NCBI GenBank assembly: GCA_004380135.1
Contig: QXCR01000074.1
Span: 83,189 to 147,188, forward strand
DNA: 64,000 nt
Reading direction: 5' to 3'
Source of the DNA: Stemphylium vesicarium
Taxonomy: Eukaryota; Ascomycota; Dothideomycetes; Pleosporales; Pleosporaceae
Below the pieces are notes generated by a model, which did not search any database, had not been told where the DNA came from, and saw only the letters and a program-made list of their open reading frames with translations. The position numbers and the translations under genes were made by a program. Position 1 is the first letter of the stretch; every line of letters begins with the position of its first letter. Shown here in pieces: positions 1-9,523 of the stretch.

Positions 1-1205
1 ATAAACCAACAACGACTCGGTCAATTGCGGAGAGTAGTAGACTCGCTGCCCCGGCTGAAGCAACCACGACCAATCCGGCCAATGTGCAGATACCTATATG
101 TGGTGTAAGTCCTCACTCACCATTTATGGAGACAATCCTCTGACTGATGTTAGATAGCCCCCATCTGTATGACTAAGAAGCCACAAGGGGAGCCATCATG
201 CCGACCACAAGATCTCGACTGCATTTGTAAAGCTAGTGCTTCCCTCGAGAACAATACCGAATTCGACCAGCAGTGCGTCCTCGAACATTGCTTCGGGGAC
301 ATTGGAAGAGAAGGTACGTTGGCAAGGAATGACGCAAGCCTTCCTCACTAACAAGTACAGAGTTCCTAGACAATCTCGTCTACCACTGCGAAAAGGTCGA
401 TAGGCAGCTCACCGACATCCCCAAGCGATGGGAGCCCTACCTTCCACCTCGTTTCCCAACCGAGTCCGACGCCCCAGCTAATTCATCCGCTGCGCCCGCC
501 GCTTCTTCCACTCCCAGTAACACTCTCAGCACCGGCGCAATAGCAGGTACAGTCGTAGCCGCAGTTGTCGTTCTCATAATCCTCCTCGGCCTCGCCAAAC
601 TTTACTGGGACACCAAGAAGAAAGCCAAAAAGCTGCGCGTCGCCAACGCCCAACTCCAAGATGCGACGAACCCAGACGGAGCCTCAAGGCGCATCACCGC
701 ACTGCTGAGTGGAGCTTCCTCACGACGCAGCACACCCACGCCACCCCTCGGAGCAACAACAGCATCGAAATCCCCATTCAATCGCCCATCAGCGTATACC
801 TACAATGAAGGCATGCTGGTCAACTCACCTTCCCCACTGCACACACGCCCAGGCTATAACAAAGACTACGCCGCGACTACTGCTGCGGAAGCATACCCGC
901 TGTCCGAGTTGAACAGGTACAACAACAACCATGACAGGGAGTTTGGTAGCCGTGCACAGCCTTCTTATGAACTTCCCGCCACGCAGGTTGGGGGCGCGGG
1001 CGTGGGCCAGGGACAAGATGCACAGCGCGGGGTGTACGACGATTCCGAGAGCGACTATGAAAGTGTGCGACGGCTGAGTTGGCAGGGGCGTGCTGAAGCT
1101 GCGTTGCAGGAGGAGGAGGGCAGGAGAAGGGCGCAGGGGGAGAGGAATGTGGGGTATGGTCGGGGGTGTGAGTGTACGTTTTCTACTTCCCCTTTCCCTG
1201 TTTAA
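1..1205 (+). CDS. CFEM-domain membrane protein, 5' end cut by window edge
   Basis: This is a surface protein of the fungal CFEM type (eight-cysteine extracellular domain, known for haem binding or surface sensing), followed by a Ser/Ala/Pro linker, one membrane helix (about nt 533-610) and a basic, disordered cytoplasmic tail. Exons are 1-102, 158-313 and 361-1205. The frame is open to the left edge with no ATG, so the signal peptide lies outside. Across the splice sites eight cysteines appear in CFEM order: PICAPIC, then EPSC, DLDCIC, QQC, EHC and VYHC. The first donor is ambiguous: GTGTAA at 103 gives the consensus PxCAxxC spacing, while GTAAGT at 105 joined to the AG at 153 gives a wider spacing. 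Intron 2 (314-360, 47 nt) has a CACTAAC branch site. A GTGAGT at 1168 could mark a further intron, so the last dozen codons are uncertain. It is followed by a related gene on the same strand. Confidence 0.8.
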
Positions 1206-1668
1206 TTTTCTCTTCTCGACTGGAAATCATTGCGGCTTCTATGCCGAGCATGTGCTTCCTTAGCCTCTTCACCGGACGGTTACCACAGCATGGGTTTTGG
1301 CCCTCTTTGTAGTTGCTCCGATGTGACTTAAGTCGCACACATAAGGCTGTGCACGCGCGAACTAGTGATATATGGCGGAAATTGGGTAGTACGAATCCAG
1401 TCATCTTATTAGGGTTGCTGTCTGCGTGGTATGCGGGCACCCGTTTGTCAGGGTGAATGAGATTAGCCAATGGTTTTTCCGTGTGGGAGGGGAAGGGGTG
1501 GGGAGGTTTCGTTGATTTAGTGGAGGTGAGAGATGAGCAAACAGTGCATTGTTTGCTGTATAAAAGGGGTGTTGGGAGATTTTTTCAATAGCGGGTAGAG
1601 TGAGAGATTCGACACTCGCTGCCGTCCTCGACAACTTTACCAGCACATCCCAAGGACACTCCTGCGCG
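1206..1668. other. Intergenic, promoter of second CFEM-like gene
   Basis: About 460 nt between the two cysteine-rich membrane protein genes. I see no coding potential. The right part carries a TATA element listed separately. Confidence 0.5.
1559..1566 (+). promoter_or_regulatory. TATA box upstream of CFEM-like gene
   Basis: TATAAAAG lies 103 nt upstream of the ATG at 1669, a reasonable distance for a fungal promoter with a short 5' leader. This is sequence match and position only. Confidence 0.5.
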
Positions 1669-3411
1669 ATGTTGCTCTTCGTTCTCCTAAAGCTATTGAT
1701 CAAGGTCGCTGTTGCCCAGGAACGCGACCCATACTGTCAAGCGCCAAGTCCTCCATTGCCGCTTCCCGATTGCACAGTATGTTCGCCCAGTGTCTGCACT
1801 CACATAGTCAACTTGCTAATAAAGAGTAGGATCAATGTCTCATCGGTAGGAACAAGGCCCTGGATGCCAACTGTGCGGATAACCTCGAGGGCTTCTGCCG
1901 CCTCGACATTGTCGCTCTACATTTCAAAGAGTACGGAAAGTGTATTCTAAACGCGTGTCCAAGTAAAGCCGACCGCCAAGGTAAGCTCACCTCATAGCGG
2001 AGCCAGTAATTAGGTAAAATGTAGGCTAATATTGGTGGCAGACTATGTGAATTTGTTCCAGGACGAGTGCGCTAGGGAAAAGCGGCCTTTCAATAATGAC
2101 AAGGTTCCTGGTGTGTTCAACTATGAGGATCTGCTCAGTAGGACGCCATCGAGTAGCCCTGCGACGAGTTCTGATTCCGCCTCAAGCGAAGCTACGTCGC
2201 GGTCGATTAGCACAGCTGGTGATACACCTTTTGTCACGTCGATAAGTCCTGTGACGACTACAGAAGCTGCCATGGAGCCGCCTATAGGCATATCAAGCTC
2301 CGAGCCAGACGAACCTGCGAAAACATCTCAGCCTCCGCCACCAATAACTTTTAATCCGGTGGCCGCACCTAGTCCTACGAGAGCATCAGACGAGTCGCCA
2401 TCAGTCATCGACAGCCGCCCGCAACCAAGCGACTCATATCATAACGGCTCTAAACCGCAAGAGAGAGACGATGTGACTCCTCATATCCATACCATGGTCG
2501 CTACAACAGTCAATACTGTACCCAACTCAACCTCTTCGCACGAAGCCGAGCCAGCATTCGGCACCCCAGCCATCGTGGGCACAGCCGCTGGTGGCACAGC
2601 AGGCATAGCGCTCATAATCGGCGCCATATACCTCTTCATGCAGCGGCGCAAACGAAGAGCCTCTCTCGCCTCATCACGAGACATTTGGTCGCCAACACGC
2701 AACACGCAAGACAAGCCCGAACTCGATGGTTACACGGCATTTGGCCGGTACTCAGATACCAAAGCCGCAACTCCGATACGTCAGCGCTCCAAAGCTGAAC
2801 TGCATAGCGAGAATATCCCTTCACTTCCTGTTCTCCTACCCCAGCAAGATCCATTCAGCAATGTAGAACTCGAAGCAGGAGCAGGACCCGGCTCAACGAA
2901 TTCACGATACTACCATTCAAATCAGCAGCGCCCACAACCCCAACCGCATCATCAGCAGCCTAATAACATGGACTCCTGTTACCCCGACATGCGCTCCTAC
3001 ACCTCACCGACCATGACATCCCCCATGTCCCCCGTCTCAGCCACTTCAACAATGCAAGGCTGGCAGCTGACGCCCCTCACTAGCGCCCTTGCTATCACAC
3101 CCAGTCATGCTGAGCCTAGTAGTGAGACGGCGCGTAGTCCTGTTGTCTCGGAACTTGAGTCGAAGGGTGCAAGGCCGCTGCGGGCTACAAGGTCGGCGGA
3201 GTTGCATGGGGCGGAGGGGATGGAGGGGTTGAGTGAGCTTGCGAGGGATGAGAGGGTTGCTGGTGGTGGGAGTGGGGCGGTGGAGTTGCATAATGAGTCT
3301 GCGAGACCGACGGAGTTTGGAGAGGGCAAAAGTGTGGGTGCGAAGGAAGGTGCTGTGGAGATGGACGGTGAGGGGTTGCAGAGGCAGGATCGGGTTGGGT
3401 GTGGGTACTAA
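1669..3411 (+). CDS. Divergent CFEM-like single-pass membrane protein
   Basis: Predicted 542-aa surface protein. Exons are 1669-1776, 1830-1980 and 2042-3411; introns are 53 and 61 nt, with GTATGT and GTAAGC donors, and phases match. The ATG at 1669 is chosen because it starts a hydrophobic signal peptide (MLLFVLLKLLIKVAVAQ). The ectodomain has eight cysteines. From the second onward they follow the CFEM order (PDCTDQC, then NC, FC, KCILNAC and DEC), but the CxC pair has only its first cysteine, and an extra cysteine (PYC) sits near the N terminus. A long Ser/Thr/Pro region, likely O-glycosylated, leads to a membrane helix at about residues 263-285 followed by RRKRR. The cytoplasmic tail of about 250 residues is low-complexity. 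It sits in tandem with the CFEM gene at the left edge, which suggests duplication and divergence. It could also be called a Mid2/WSC-like sensor. The partner is unknown. Confidence 0.75.
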
Positions 3412-3823
3412 GTCTCCACGGAAGGGGCGGACGGCACGAAAATCTTCTTGCCATATCTTGATCTGGTGGCTTGTAATATTAGGGTCGGAAAAAATACAAT
3501 GGGACTTGCTTCTGCTTCCGACGGGTACACGCATGCGCTCATATTCCTTGCAGTACGTGGCATGCAGTCGCCTAGACATCTTGAAACGATTGTATGCCGT
3601 TGGTATGAGATGACAGCCGTTCTATTGGATGATGAAACGTCGCATGATGGTAAGGAACATTCCTTGCAATGGTACTATGTGTGATGAACACCGCGTAGAA
3701 CAGAAGATGGAGATAATTAAAATAAAAGACGAGAACAAAGATTGAAGGTGGTCTTGGAATCGATTTTGATAATTCACAACAGGATATATCATGCGGTCTC
3801 GAATCTATAATTGTCAAAAGACA
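3412..3823. other. Convergent intergenic region
   Basis: About 410 nt between the 3' ends of a plus-strand and a minus-strand gene. I see no gene. The A/T-rich stretch near 3710-3790 is where both 3' UTRs would end. Confidence 0.5.
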
Positions 3824-4855
3824 TCAACGAGAGCAAAGTTTCGTAACGTGCGTATAAGCAGCCTTTTCATGGCCCGCCTTCAAGCACTTCTCACAACGCT
3901 TAATGCCCCCCTTACACTGCGGACGATTATGCTGGAAGCTCGCACAGCGCGTACAATACTTCGCCACACCAACACCCGGCACAACGCCCGCACTGTAGCT
4001 CTCAAGGTCATCGACGACATCCTGGAGTGAGCGCTCATCACTCACAGGCAGTCTTCCCTTCATAACCATGTGCAGCGCTCCAATTACCGTATAAGCCGCA
4101 TCATTACTCGCAGTGTGCCCATCTCTAAACTCAACACCACACTGCTCCATAAGCGGGCCCAGCCCGATTTTATCACCCCTTCCCTGGTACCCTTGCTCGG
4201 TGGCAATGGTCTGCGTATCGATGATCGCAACTACATTACTCAGAGCCGAGGGATCGACACCGAGGTCATCCTGCAGCATTTGCAATTCGTTCTCGACTGC
4301 ATGCCCAAGAAAGATAACGGGGCATTTATCTCCAGTTTCTAGACTTCCCCCTTCAACAGGCCAAGCAATAGCGCTAGTCAAGAAATCCTTGACATGCTGC
4401 TTCGTAGCAAAGCGTGTGGTGCCAAAATGGTTCTTCTCGGGGTTTCCGGGGAAGAACTTACGATTGGTATAGTGTGCGTTTTCTAGCAAGCGGATATGGT
4501 AGTAGTATATATTTCGCAAGATCTCTTCTCCATGGGTACCTGGATTCTGGAGTATTGGTGCCATTTCCTTGCGCGTGAAGGTGTGTAGGCCGTACTCGGT
4601 CAAAACACGGGGTTCGTGTTCGTGCTTCTCGCAGTCCATGGCGATTACGATTGTGTTCTCGGCGAGGGGTGGGGCGGACGCGTTGGGGAGACCGAGGCCG
4701 TACTGCAGGATGGCGGAATCGCTCATGCCGCGGAAGAAGCGACTGACCTTTTCTAAAGGCGTCTCCGGGACGCTGGAAATGGATTGCCCGCTGGGGTTGT
4801 GGAGCTCATTGATTACGGAGGATGGGGTTGAGGGCCAGGATTGGTTGGAAGACAT
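3824..4855 (-). CDS. RNase H-like (Gfd2/YDR514C-type) protein with C-terminal zinc-knuckle-like tail
   Basis: Predicted 343-aa protein of the DEDD exonuclease-like fold that fungi carry as the Gfd2/YDR514C C-terminal domain. The first acidic motif is IVIAMDCEKHE (about residues 69-79). The second is FLGHAVENEL, where many relatives have Asp at the last acidic position. The third is ASNDAAYT. The C-terminal 45 residues hold Cys/His pairs (YCTRC, QCKGG, RCEKCLKAGHE) that could bind zinc. The substrate, if it is active, would be nucleic acid; the yeast relatives are not well characterised. The frame extends 73 codons upstream of the chosen ATG, but that stretch is rich in basic and Ser residues with no family resemblance, and MSSNQSWPSTPSS is a typical fungal start. 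It has no intron. The neighbours give no functional hint. Confidence 0.75.
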   Translation of the reverse strand: MSSNQSWPSTPSSVINELHNPSGQSISSVPETPLEKVSRFFRGMSDSAILQYGLGLPNASAPPLAENTIVIAMDCEKHEHEPRVLTEYGLHTFTRKEMAPILQNPGTHGEEILRNIYYYHIRLLENAHYTNRKFFPGNPEKNHFGTTRFATKQHVKDFLTSAIAWPVEGGSLETGDKCPVIFLGHAVENELQMLQDDLGVDPSALSNVVAIIDTQTIATEQGYQGRGDKIGLGPLMEQCGVEFRDGHTASNDAAYTVIGALHMVMKGRLPVSDERSLQDVVDDLESYSAGVVPGVGVAKYCTRCASFQHNRPQCKGGIKRCEKCLKAGHEKAAYTHVTKLCSR

Positions 4856-5729
4856 CTTGTGAGTTTGAGGTTGGTTGTTTTGTATAGTGTTTTGGAAGGT
4901 GTGGTTCAAAAGGGAATGACTTGAGCTTTTGGTGATCGTTTCGAGTATACTTTTGGAGGATCTATATACGAATGGGAGCGCGTGTCGTCGCGAAATACTT
5001 TGTCTGTTCACAGCGCGGCCTCCGATGTTGCCTGAGCAAAGAATCATTAGTCGCTGAGTTAACACTATGCTCACTCATGCATAATGAAGAAACAGTTTCA
5101 CAAACCTACCTGTGGATCTAATTAGTTGGAATGGCTCTCTGTGAAAGTACCAAACCAACGCGCAGCTGAAGCTGAAGCGCGGGACAGCAAGTACTTGGGG
5201 CCATGGAGAAGGTTGAGAGGCTCGATGGGAAGTATTTGGGGACATGGACGTCCTGATCCGCACCGTGTTGCCATGGCTTGGAGGTGAGATTTTGAAAAGA
5301 ATACCACGGTTCGCAGGTCTGCTAACCTGAGTCGGACATTTTGGTGAGCGTATGGGGGATGGAGTTCTCGAGTTCTCGCTCGCTGAACATTCCATCCTCC
5401 CCAGTACCATGGTACTGATCAGGTTGCCTCCTTGACATCATTGCATCTTTGCATTTCTCATTTGCCGAAAGCTTTCAGCTTTTCTCCCTTTCTCTTCTCT
5501 GCTACCCTAAGCATGAAAACCACAAGTCGTAGGTATATATAGCAGTCGCACATACTTGCTGTTTGCTATCGGCCGTTTGGTTCTGAAATGAATGCTTTTG
5601 TTCGTGGGTTCTGAGACTTTGAGATAGCTCGCAATGGATGTGTGCAATGTCTAGCTATCACGGACTCTCATGTCTCTCCCCCCTTCCACAAAGGCTCCAT
5701 TTCGAAACAATTAATCCAGTTTTGCAGGA
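4856..5729. other. Intergenic, promoter side of RNase H-like gene
   Basis: About 870 nt. Minus-strand open frames here (for example 5075-5410) have no recognisable domain and no good start context. I read this as 5' leader and promoter of the gene ending at 3824 plus spacer. No RNA gene or repeat was seen. Confidence 0.4.
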
Positions 5730-6503
5730 CTAGAAACCAAACTTCCTGGGCTTTCGGCTACCGAGAAGTCCGGATCTTCGCCTTTCTTTGGTTGTTCCAT
5801 CCACGCGATGTCCCGTAGTGACAGTATCTTCGCCCTGAGCAGCTGTACCTGCAGTCTTAAAGCGGCCCAATACGCGATTTATTGGGTCCGGTCTTTTATT
5901 GCTCTCACGATGAGATGGTTCCTTCCTTTCTCGACCTCGCAGATACTTTTGCTCACCAGCTGTGTATTTCTTTTCGCCTACAGTGTCTTTCGTTCTCGTG
6001 TTAGCTGACAATGAGCTTTGATCCTGCTGTCCCCCAAACGATGGTATCTCTGCAGCTACTCTGCCGGTACGCCAAGTGTAGCTGGAGCCTATGGAGCTCG
6101 CTGGCGAATGTGCGCGTAGGGGGCTTCTATGCCGGCGTTGCTCTGCGATCCGACTGTGAGATGCATTTGTTGGCGGAAGTGTAGTTGCTGCGTCTCTGAA
6201 AAGAAATGATGGTACGATAGAAATGTTCGGACTGCTTGTTGGATAGGAAGCTGCATATCCTGTGGGTTCGGTCTGGGAATTGGAGCTGCGATCAGACGTG
6301 GGACAAGGCTGCTGAATAACCGCGAGCTTTTGCACGCGGGCGTAGTAGTATTCGTCATCTGACTTCTGGTCATCGGCTTGTTGCTCCGGCATATTTTCAT
6401 CCCTTTTGACGTGGAAAACTGCAGACTCGAGCTGGTTGGAGGTCAAGGCTTGTTCTCGTGACGCACATTGAGCGCATCCTCCATCACGTATCCGCTGTTC
6501 CAT
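5730..6503 (-). CDS. Unrecognised hydrophilic protein
   Basis: A 257-aa intronless frame starting MEQRIRDGGCAQC. I do not recognise it. It is Ser/Arg/Thr/Gln-rich, has no membrane segment or signal peptide, contains an RERK/RRR basic patch, and ends in the basic tail RKPRKFGF. It is probably disordered, and a nuclear or RNA-associated role is only a guess. The start is unsure: the same frame stays open upstream to about 6640 without another ATG, and that extension (for example APTYLAQQLPSRSLSPRA) has similar composition, so an upstream exon is possible. It lies tail-to-head behind the RNase H-like gene, separated by about 870 nt. The frame is long enough to be unlikely by chance, but no homology supports it. 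Confidence 0.45.
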   Translation of the reverse strand: MEQRIRDGGCAQCASREQALTSNQLESAVFHVKRDENMPEQQADDQKSDDEYYYARVQKLAVIQQPCPTSDRSSNSQTEPTGYAASYPTSSPNISIVPSFLFRDAATTLPPTNASHSRIAEQRRHRSPLRAHSPASSIGSSYTWRTGRVAAEIPSFGGQQDQSSLSANTRTKDTVGEKKYTAGEQKYLRGRERKEPSHRESNKRPDPINRVLGRFKTAGTAAQGEDTVTTGHRVDGTTKERRRSGLLGSRKPRKFGF

Positions 6504-7639
6504 TGAAGACGAAGCAGCTCGCGGGCTGAGGGAACGTGAAGGAAGCTGTTGGGCGAGATACGTAGGCGCGATCGTTCGGAGAGTGAGGGTGGTATGGGCT
6601 ATTGAATTCTGAAGCTGGGTTCGAACGTATATGCGCGAAATGTATCGTAGTCATTATAAATGGAGAACACTTGAATGCGCCCAAAGCTGGGTTAGGTTGT
6701 TGCGCCCGTGAAGTTCGAGTCCTGGAAGAAAGTCACATGAGCAGAGCAGTCTGTGCAAGGGTTACTCGGATCCCCAAAGAAGTTCACTAGTTCGGATGCA
6801 ATGTCGCGAAGATGCTCAGATGACTATTTAACATGTGGTAGTCTCTGGTAGCTGAGGCACGCACACTGCACCAACATACACAGATTCCACGAACCTGAAA
6901 TTTTCCTCGGTTTTGTGTACGTCTGATGCGAGACGAGAATTAAGGATGGCCAGAAGTTAGGCGTGCTTCTGCGCCAAAATCGGTGGCGATAGTGGATAGG
7001 TTGGGGCAAGAAGAGTAAACGAATGCGAATAACAGGTCGCAGTAAAGCGTTTGCGGCCCCCAAAACTGCAAGGGTGAGTCTAAAATACCCTATGCATACG
7101 AAAGATGCCAAAATTCACAAACCTGGAACGAACGATAGAGGGCTTGAATGCCGCTATGGCGAGTTTGCGCTTCACATTCGGTGTTCAGTACGACGACAAA
7201 TCCCAGACAAAGGGAGAATCTATATTGCGATGAAAGTAGCTCAGCACTCAAATGTGGCCTAAGGTCTTGTGCGATGAGCTGTCCCTAGTGTGTGCGCGAA
7301 CGAAGCCATGGACAGGGAAGAAAGATGAGGTGGCAGACTCAAGCTCCACAAGATGGGGCGGTGTTGATTACGTGATGCGCTAAGTTGAACTCGTCACAAG
7401 CTTTGCAAGCTCACCCGCCGGACGCCATGTTGCAAACAACCTCGACGGCGCGACCGCGGACTGAACCTTCGCAATATCAATCGCGCAACACATTAGCGCG
7501 TCCCGGACGCGTGTCCTTGCCGTTGCGATCGACCACCTGCGCCTGGCCTAATCACTCTCTCCGTCTTCCCGCCTCCGCGCGACCCCCACGTCTGAAACGC
7601 GAGCGGACATTCTCGCACCCTCTACGAGTAGTGCGAAGC
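6504..7639. other. Intergenic spacer
   Basis: About 1.1 kb with only short frames in conflicting phases. Plus-strand 7385-7711 overlaps the last exon of the glycosyltransferase on the other strand and is rejected. No RNA gene or repeat was seen. Confidence 0.4.
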
Positions 7640-8963
7640 TCAGGGATGATGAGGAGGCTTTGGCGCTCCTGGCTTACTGGCAATCCGCTTTTCTTGCTCT
7701 TCCTGAGGTAGCGTGTCCCACTCAGCTACGTTCTTGTCCTGGTTGAGTGTTAGTATCTATTTTAGTTGTTGAGCGTTCTCATGCTCCACTTACCCATTCT
7801 GCTACACAGTCTCGCTTCCAGTTACACTGCTCTACTTCACCATACATTGGGTGGTTCCTTCGGGGATGGAGAGCTGGCCAGCCCGAGGCATGGTAATGGT
7901 GCTTGACCAGCGCGCCTCTAGAGTCGTGGTTACCCGAGTCAGAGTGCCCTTGACCGGCTGCAAAGGCTTCAACGTTGAGTACAAGAATTCCGTTGACAAG
8001 CCTGGACTCCGCTAGATTGTGGAAAAGATCCCAGGTAACCGGATTTCCGTGGTTCTGTGCCGTCATCTGTTCCAGTACAGCTTTAGTGAACGCTGACGGA
8101 CCCGTACCACTGATAACTTCATTGAAGTCTAGTTGCAGTTGCGGTATCGGGACTTCTTTTTCATCAGACAGCTGATGTAACCAGACTTGTATGTTCTCGA
8201 TGAGCCTCATCATGACCGGAAGCCTGGGCTTGGCAGCGAAGGTCCACTGGCAAAATGACTTGCACTTAGATCCAAGTATCTCATGATCGGCGAATGTTGG
8301 TTCATCGATCTCCACACCGATGATCATGTCGACGTCTGGCTCGTTGTATCGCTCGGGGATAAACCTCTTGATAGGCCGCAGACATTCCACGTCAATGTCT
8401 GCGTAAACACCCCCTTCCGCGTACATGACGAGGTATCGAAGCAGGTCGGCTTTTATTATGGTGATGTTAAGCTCTCGGTAGAGGTCGACGAGGTCCTGTC
8501 TGTTGAAACCCTGCGGGCCGTAATGCCATTCGAGATACTCGTTTGCATTATCATCCGTCAAGACTTCGTATCGGTATTTGGGGTTCTTCTCCGGCCAGGT
8601 CTTCGCCGAATTTGAGTCGCGCTGCTCAAAGCCCAACGGACCGACCTTCCATGTTTGCCAAATCTTTCGGGGTATCAATGCACCTGTCGCTTGTAGCGGC
8701 TGCTGGTATTTGAGCTCGCGCTTATATCTGCTCGCAGCTCGGATAGGTGTGGTGAAGAACTCAGTATTGGCAAAGAACAAGAAAAGAAAGACAAGAGCGA
8801 TGTATGCAGGCAAGACTCTTCGCACTTGGCTTGTGAGCTTGCCTGAGAACTGTGACACTATGGGAGAGTGTGGAGGCATTACAGTATTGAGGTGAAGCTT
8901 GGGCGGAGGTGGCCTTGGTCGTGTGCGCATGCTGGAGTTATTACAGCATTCCGATCCTCCCAC
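7640..8963 (-). CDS. GT32 family glycosyltransferase (Och1/Hoc1-like)
   Basis: Predicted type II Golgi glycosyltransferase of 422 aa, similar to fungal alpha-1,6-mannosyltransferases of family GT32, which use GDP-mannose to extend N-glycans or cell-wall mannan. After a short cytoplasmic tail, a membrane anchor lies at about residues 50-70 (LPAYIALVFLFLFFANTEFF). The GT32 hallmarks follow: IPRKIWQTWK (about 97-106) and DLLRYLVMYAEGGVYADIDV with the metal-binding DxD at 189-191. The C terminus is split. Exon 1 is 8963-7794 and the intron is 7793-7739 (55 nt, GTAAGT donor, ACTAAC branch site). Exon 2 (7738-7640) adds 32 residues starting DKNVAEWDTLP. Without this intron the frame stops four codons later at 7779. 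In-frame ATGs at codons 12 and 29 are alternative starts. It is divergent to an acyltransferase gene about 560 nt away. The exact donor and acceptor sugars cannot be read from the sequence. Confidence 0.85.
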
Positions 8964-9523
8964 TTTGACCCAGCCATCCCCAAGGCCTATGAGGGATCAT
9001 CTCGATAAAAGCCCTGGTCCATGAGCCTCCCGCCCGCTGCATAGCTCGGGCACCGCGCCCACCAATCCTCGTTTAGCTTTCATCCTCGGTCGGTATTAGT
9101 TCACATGCAGGGGCGGTCTCGTGAAAAGGACACCAACCCCGCGTGTGCATGTAAAAGCTAGGAATCCACCCCGGAGACTGCGTTATGATGGTCATACCAA
9201 GGCGGCTAGGCTAAAGCTTGTAGACTTAATCCCTGCAAGCCCGTCGGTGACCACGACTCATTGGGTATCTACTCCATGAGAAACCCCGCACGATATCATA
9301 CCTGTAAGGAACAGTCCAATCGGGTGGACAAACAGCATTCAATTCGAGCGCCTTCGTGGTTCAACGTCGTCCGTGCCCGAATCCTGCTCCTGCATGCTAC
9401 CACCCCGATCACCCTCCCTCGAACAACGATTTCAATTTTGATCAGCGCCTCGCTGACCATACCCCAGTATCATCATGCGATGCCTCGGTCGATGTTTGTA
9501 GTCGTACAAATCTTGTGCAAATT
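8964..9523. other. Divergent promoter region between GT32 and acyltransferase genes
   Basis: About 560 nt shared upstream region of two divergently transcribed membrane-protein genes. I see no coding sequence. No TATA-like element stood out. Confidence 0.45.

Noticed and set aside
5075..5410. 111-codon minus-strand frame upstream of the RNase H-like gene
   Set aside because: Composition is odd (many Arg/Ser/Pro/Cys/His), no domain, and it lies where the 5' leader should be.
6600..6760. Possible tRNA, because of GGTTCGA-like sequence
   Set aside because: No acceptor stem or matching A-box could be placed; I found no convincing tRNA anywhere in the window.
7385..7711. 108-codon plus-strand frame
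   Set aside because: It overlaps the well-supported last exon of the GT32 gene on the other strand and is rich in Arg/Pro/Ser, like a shadow.
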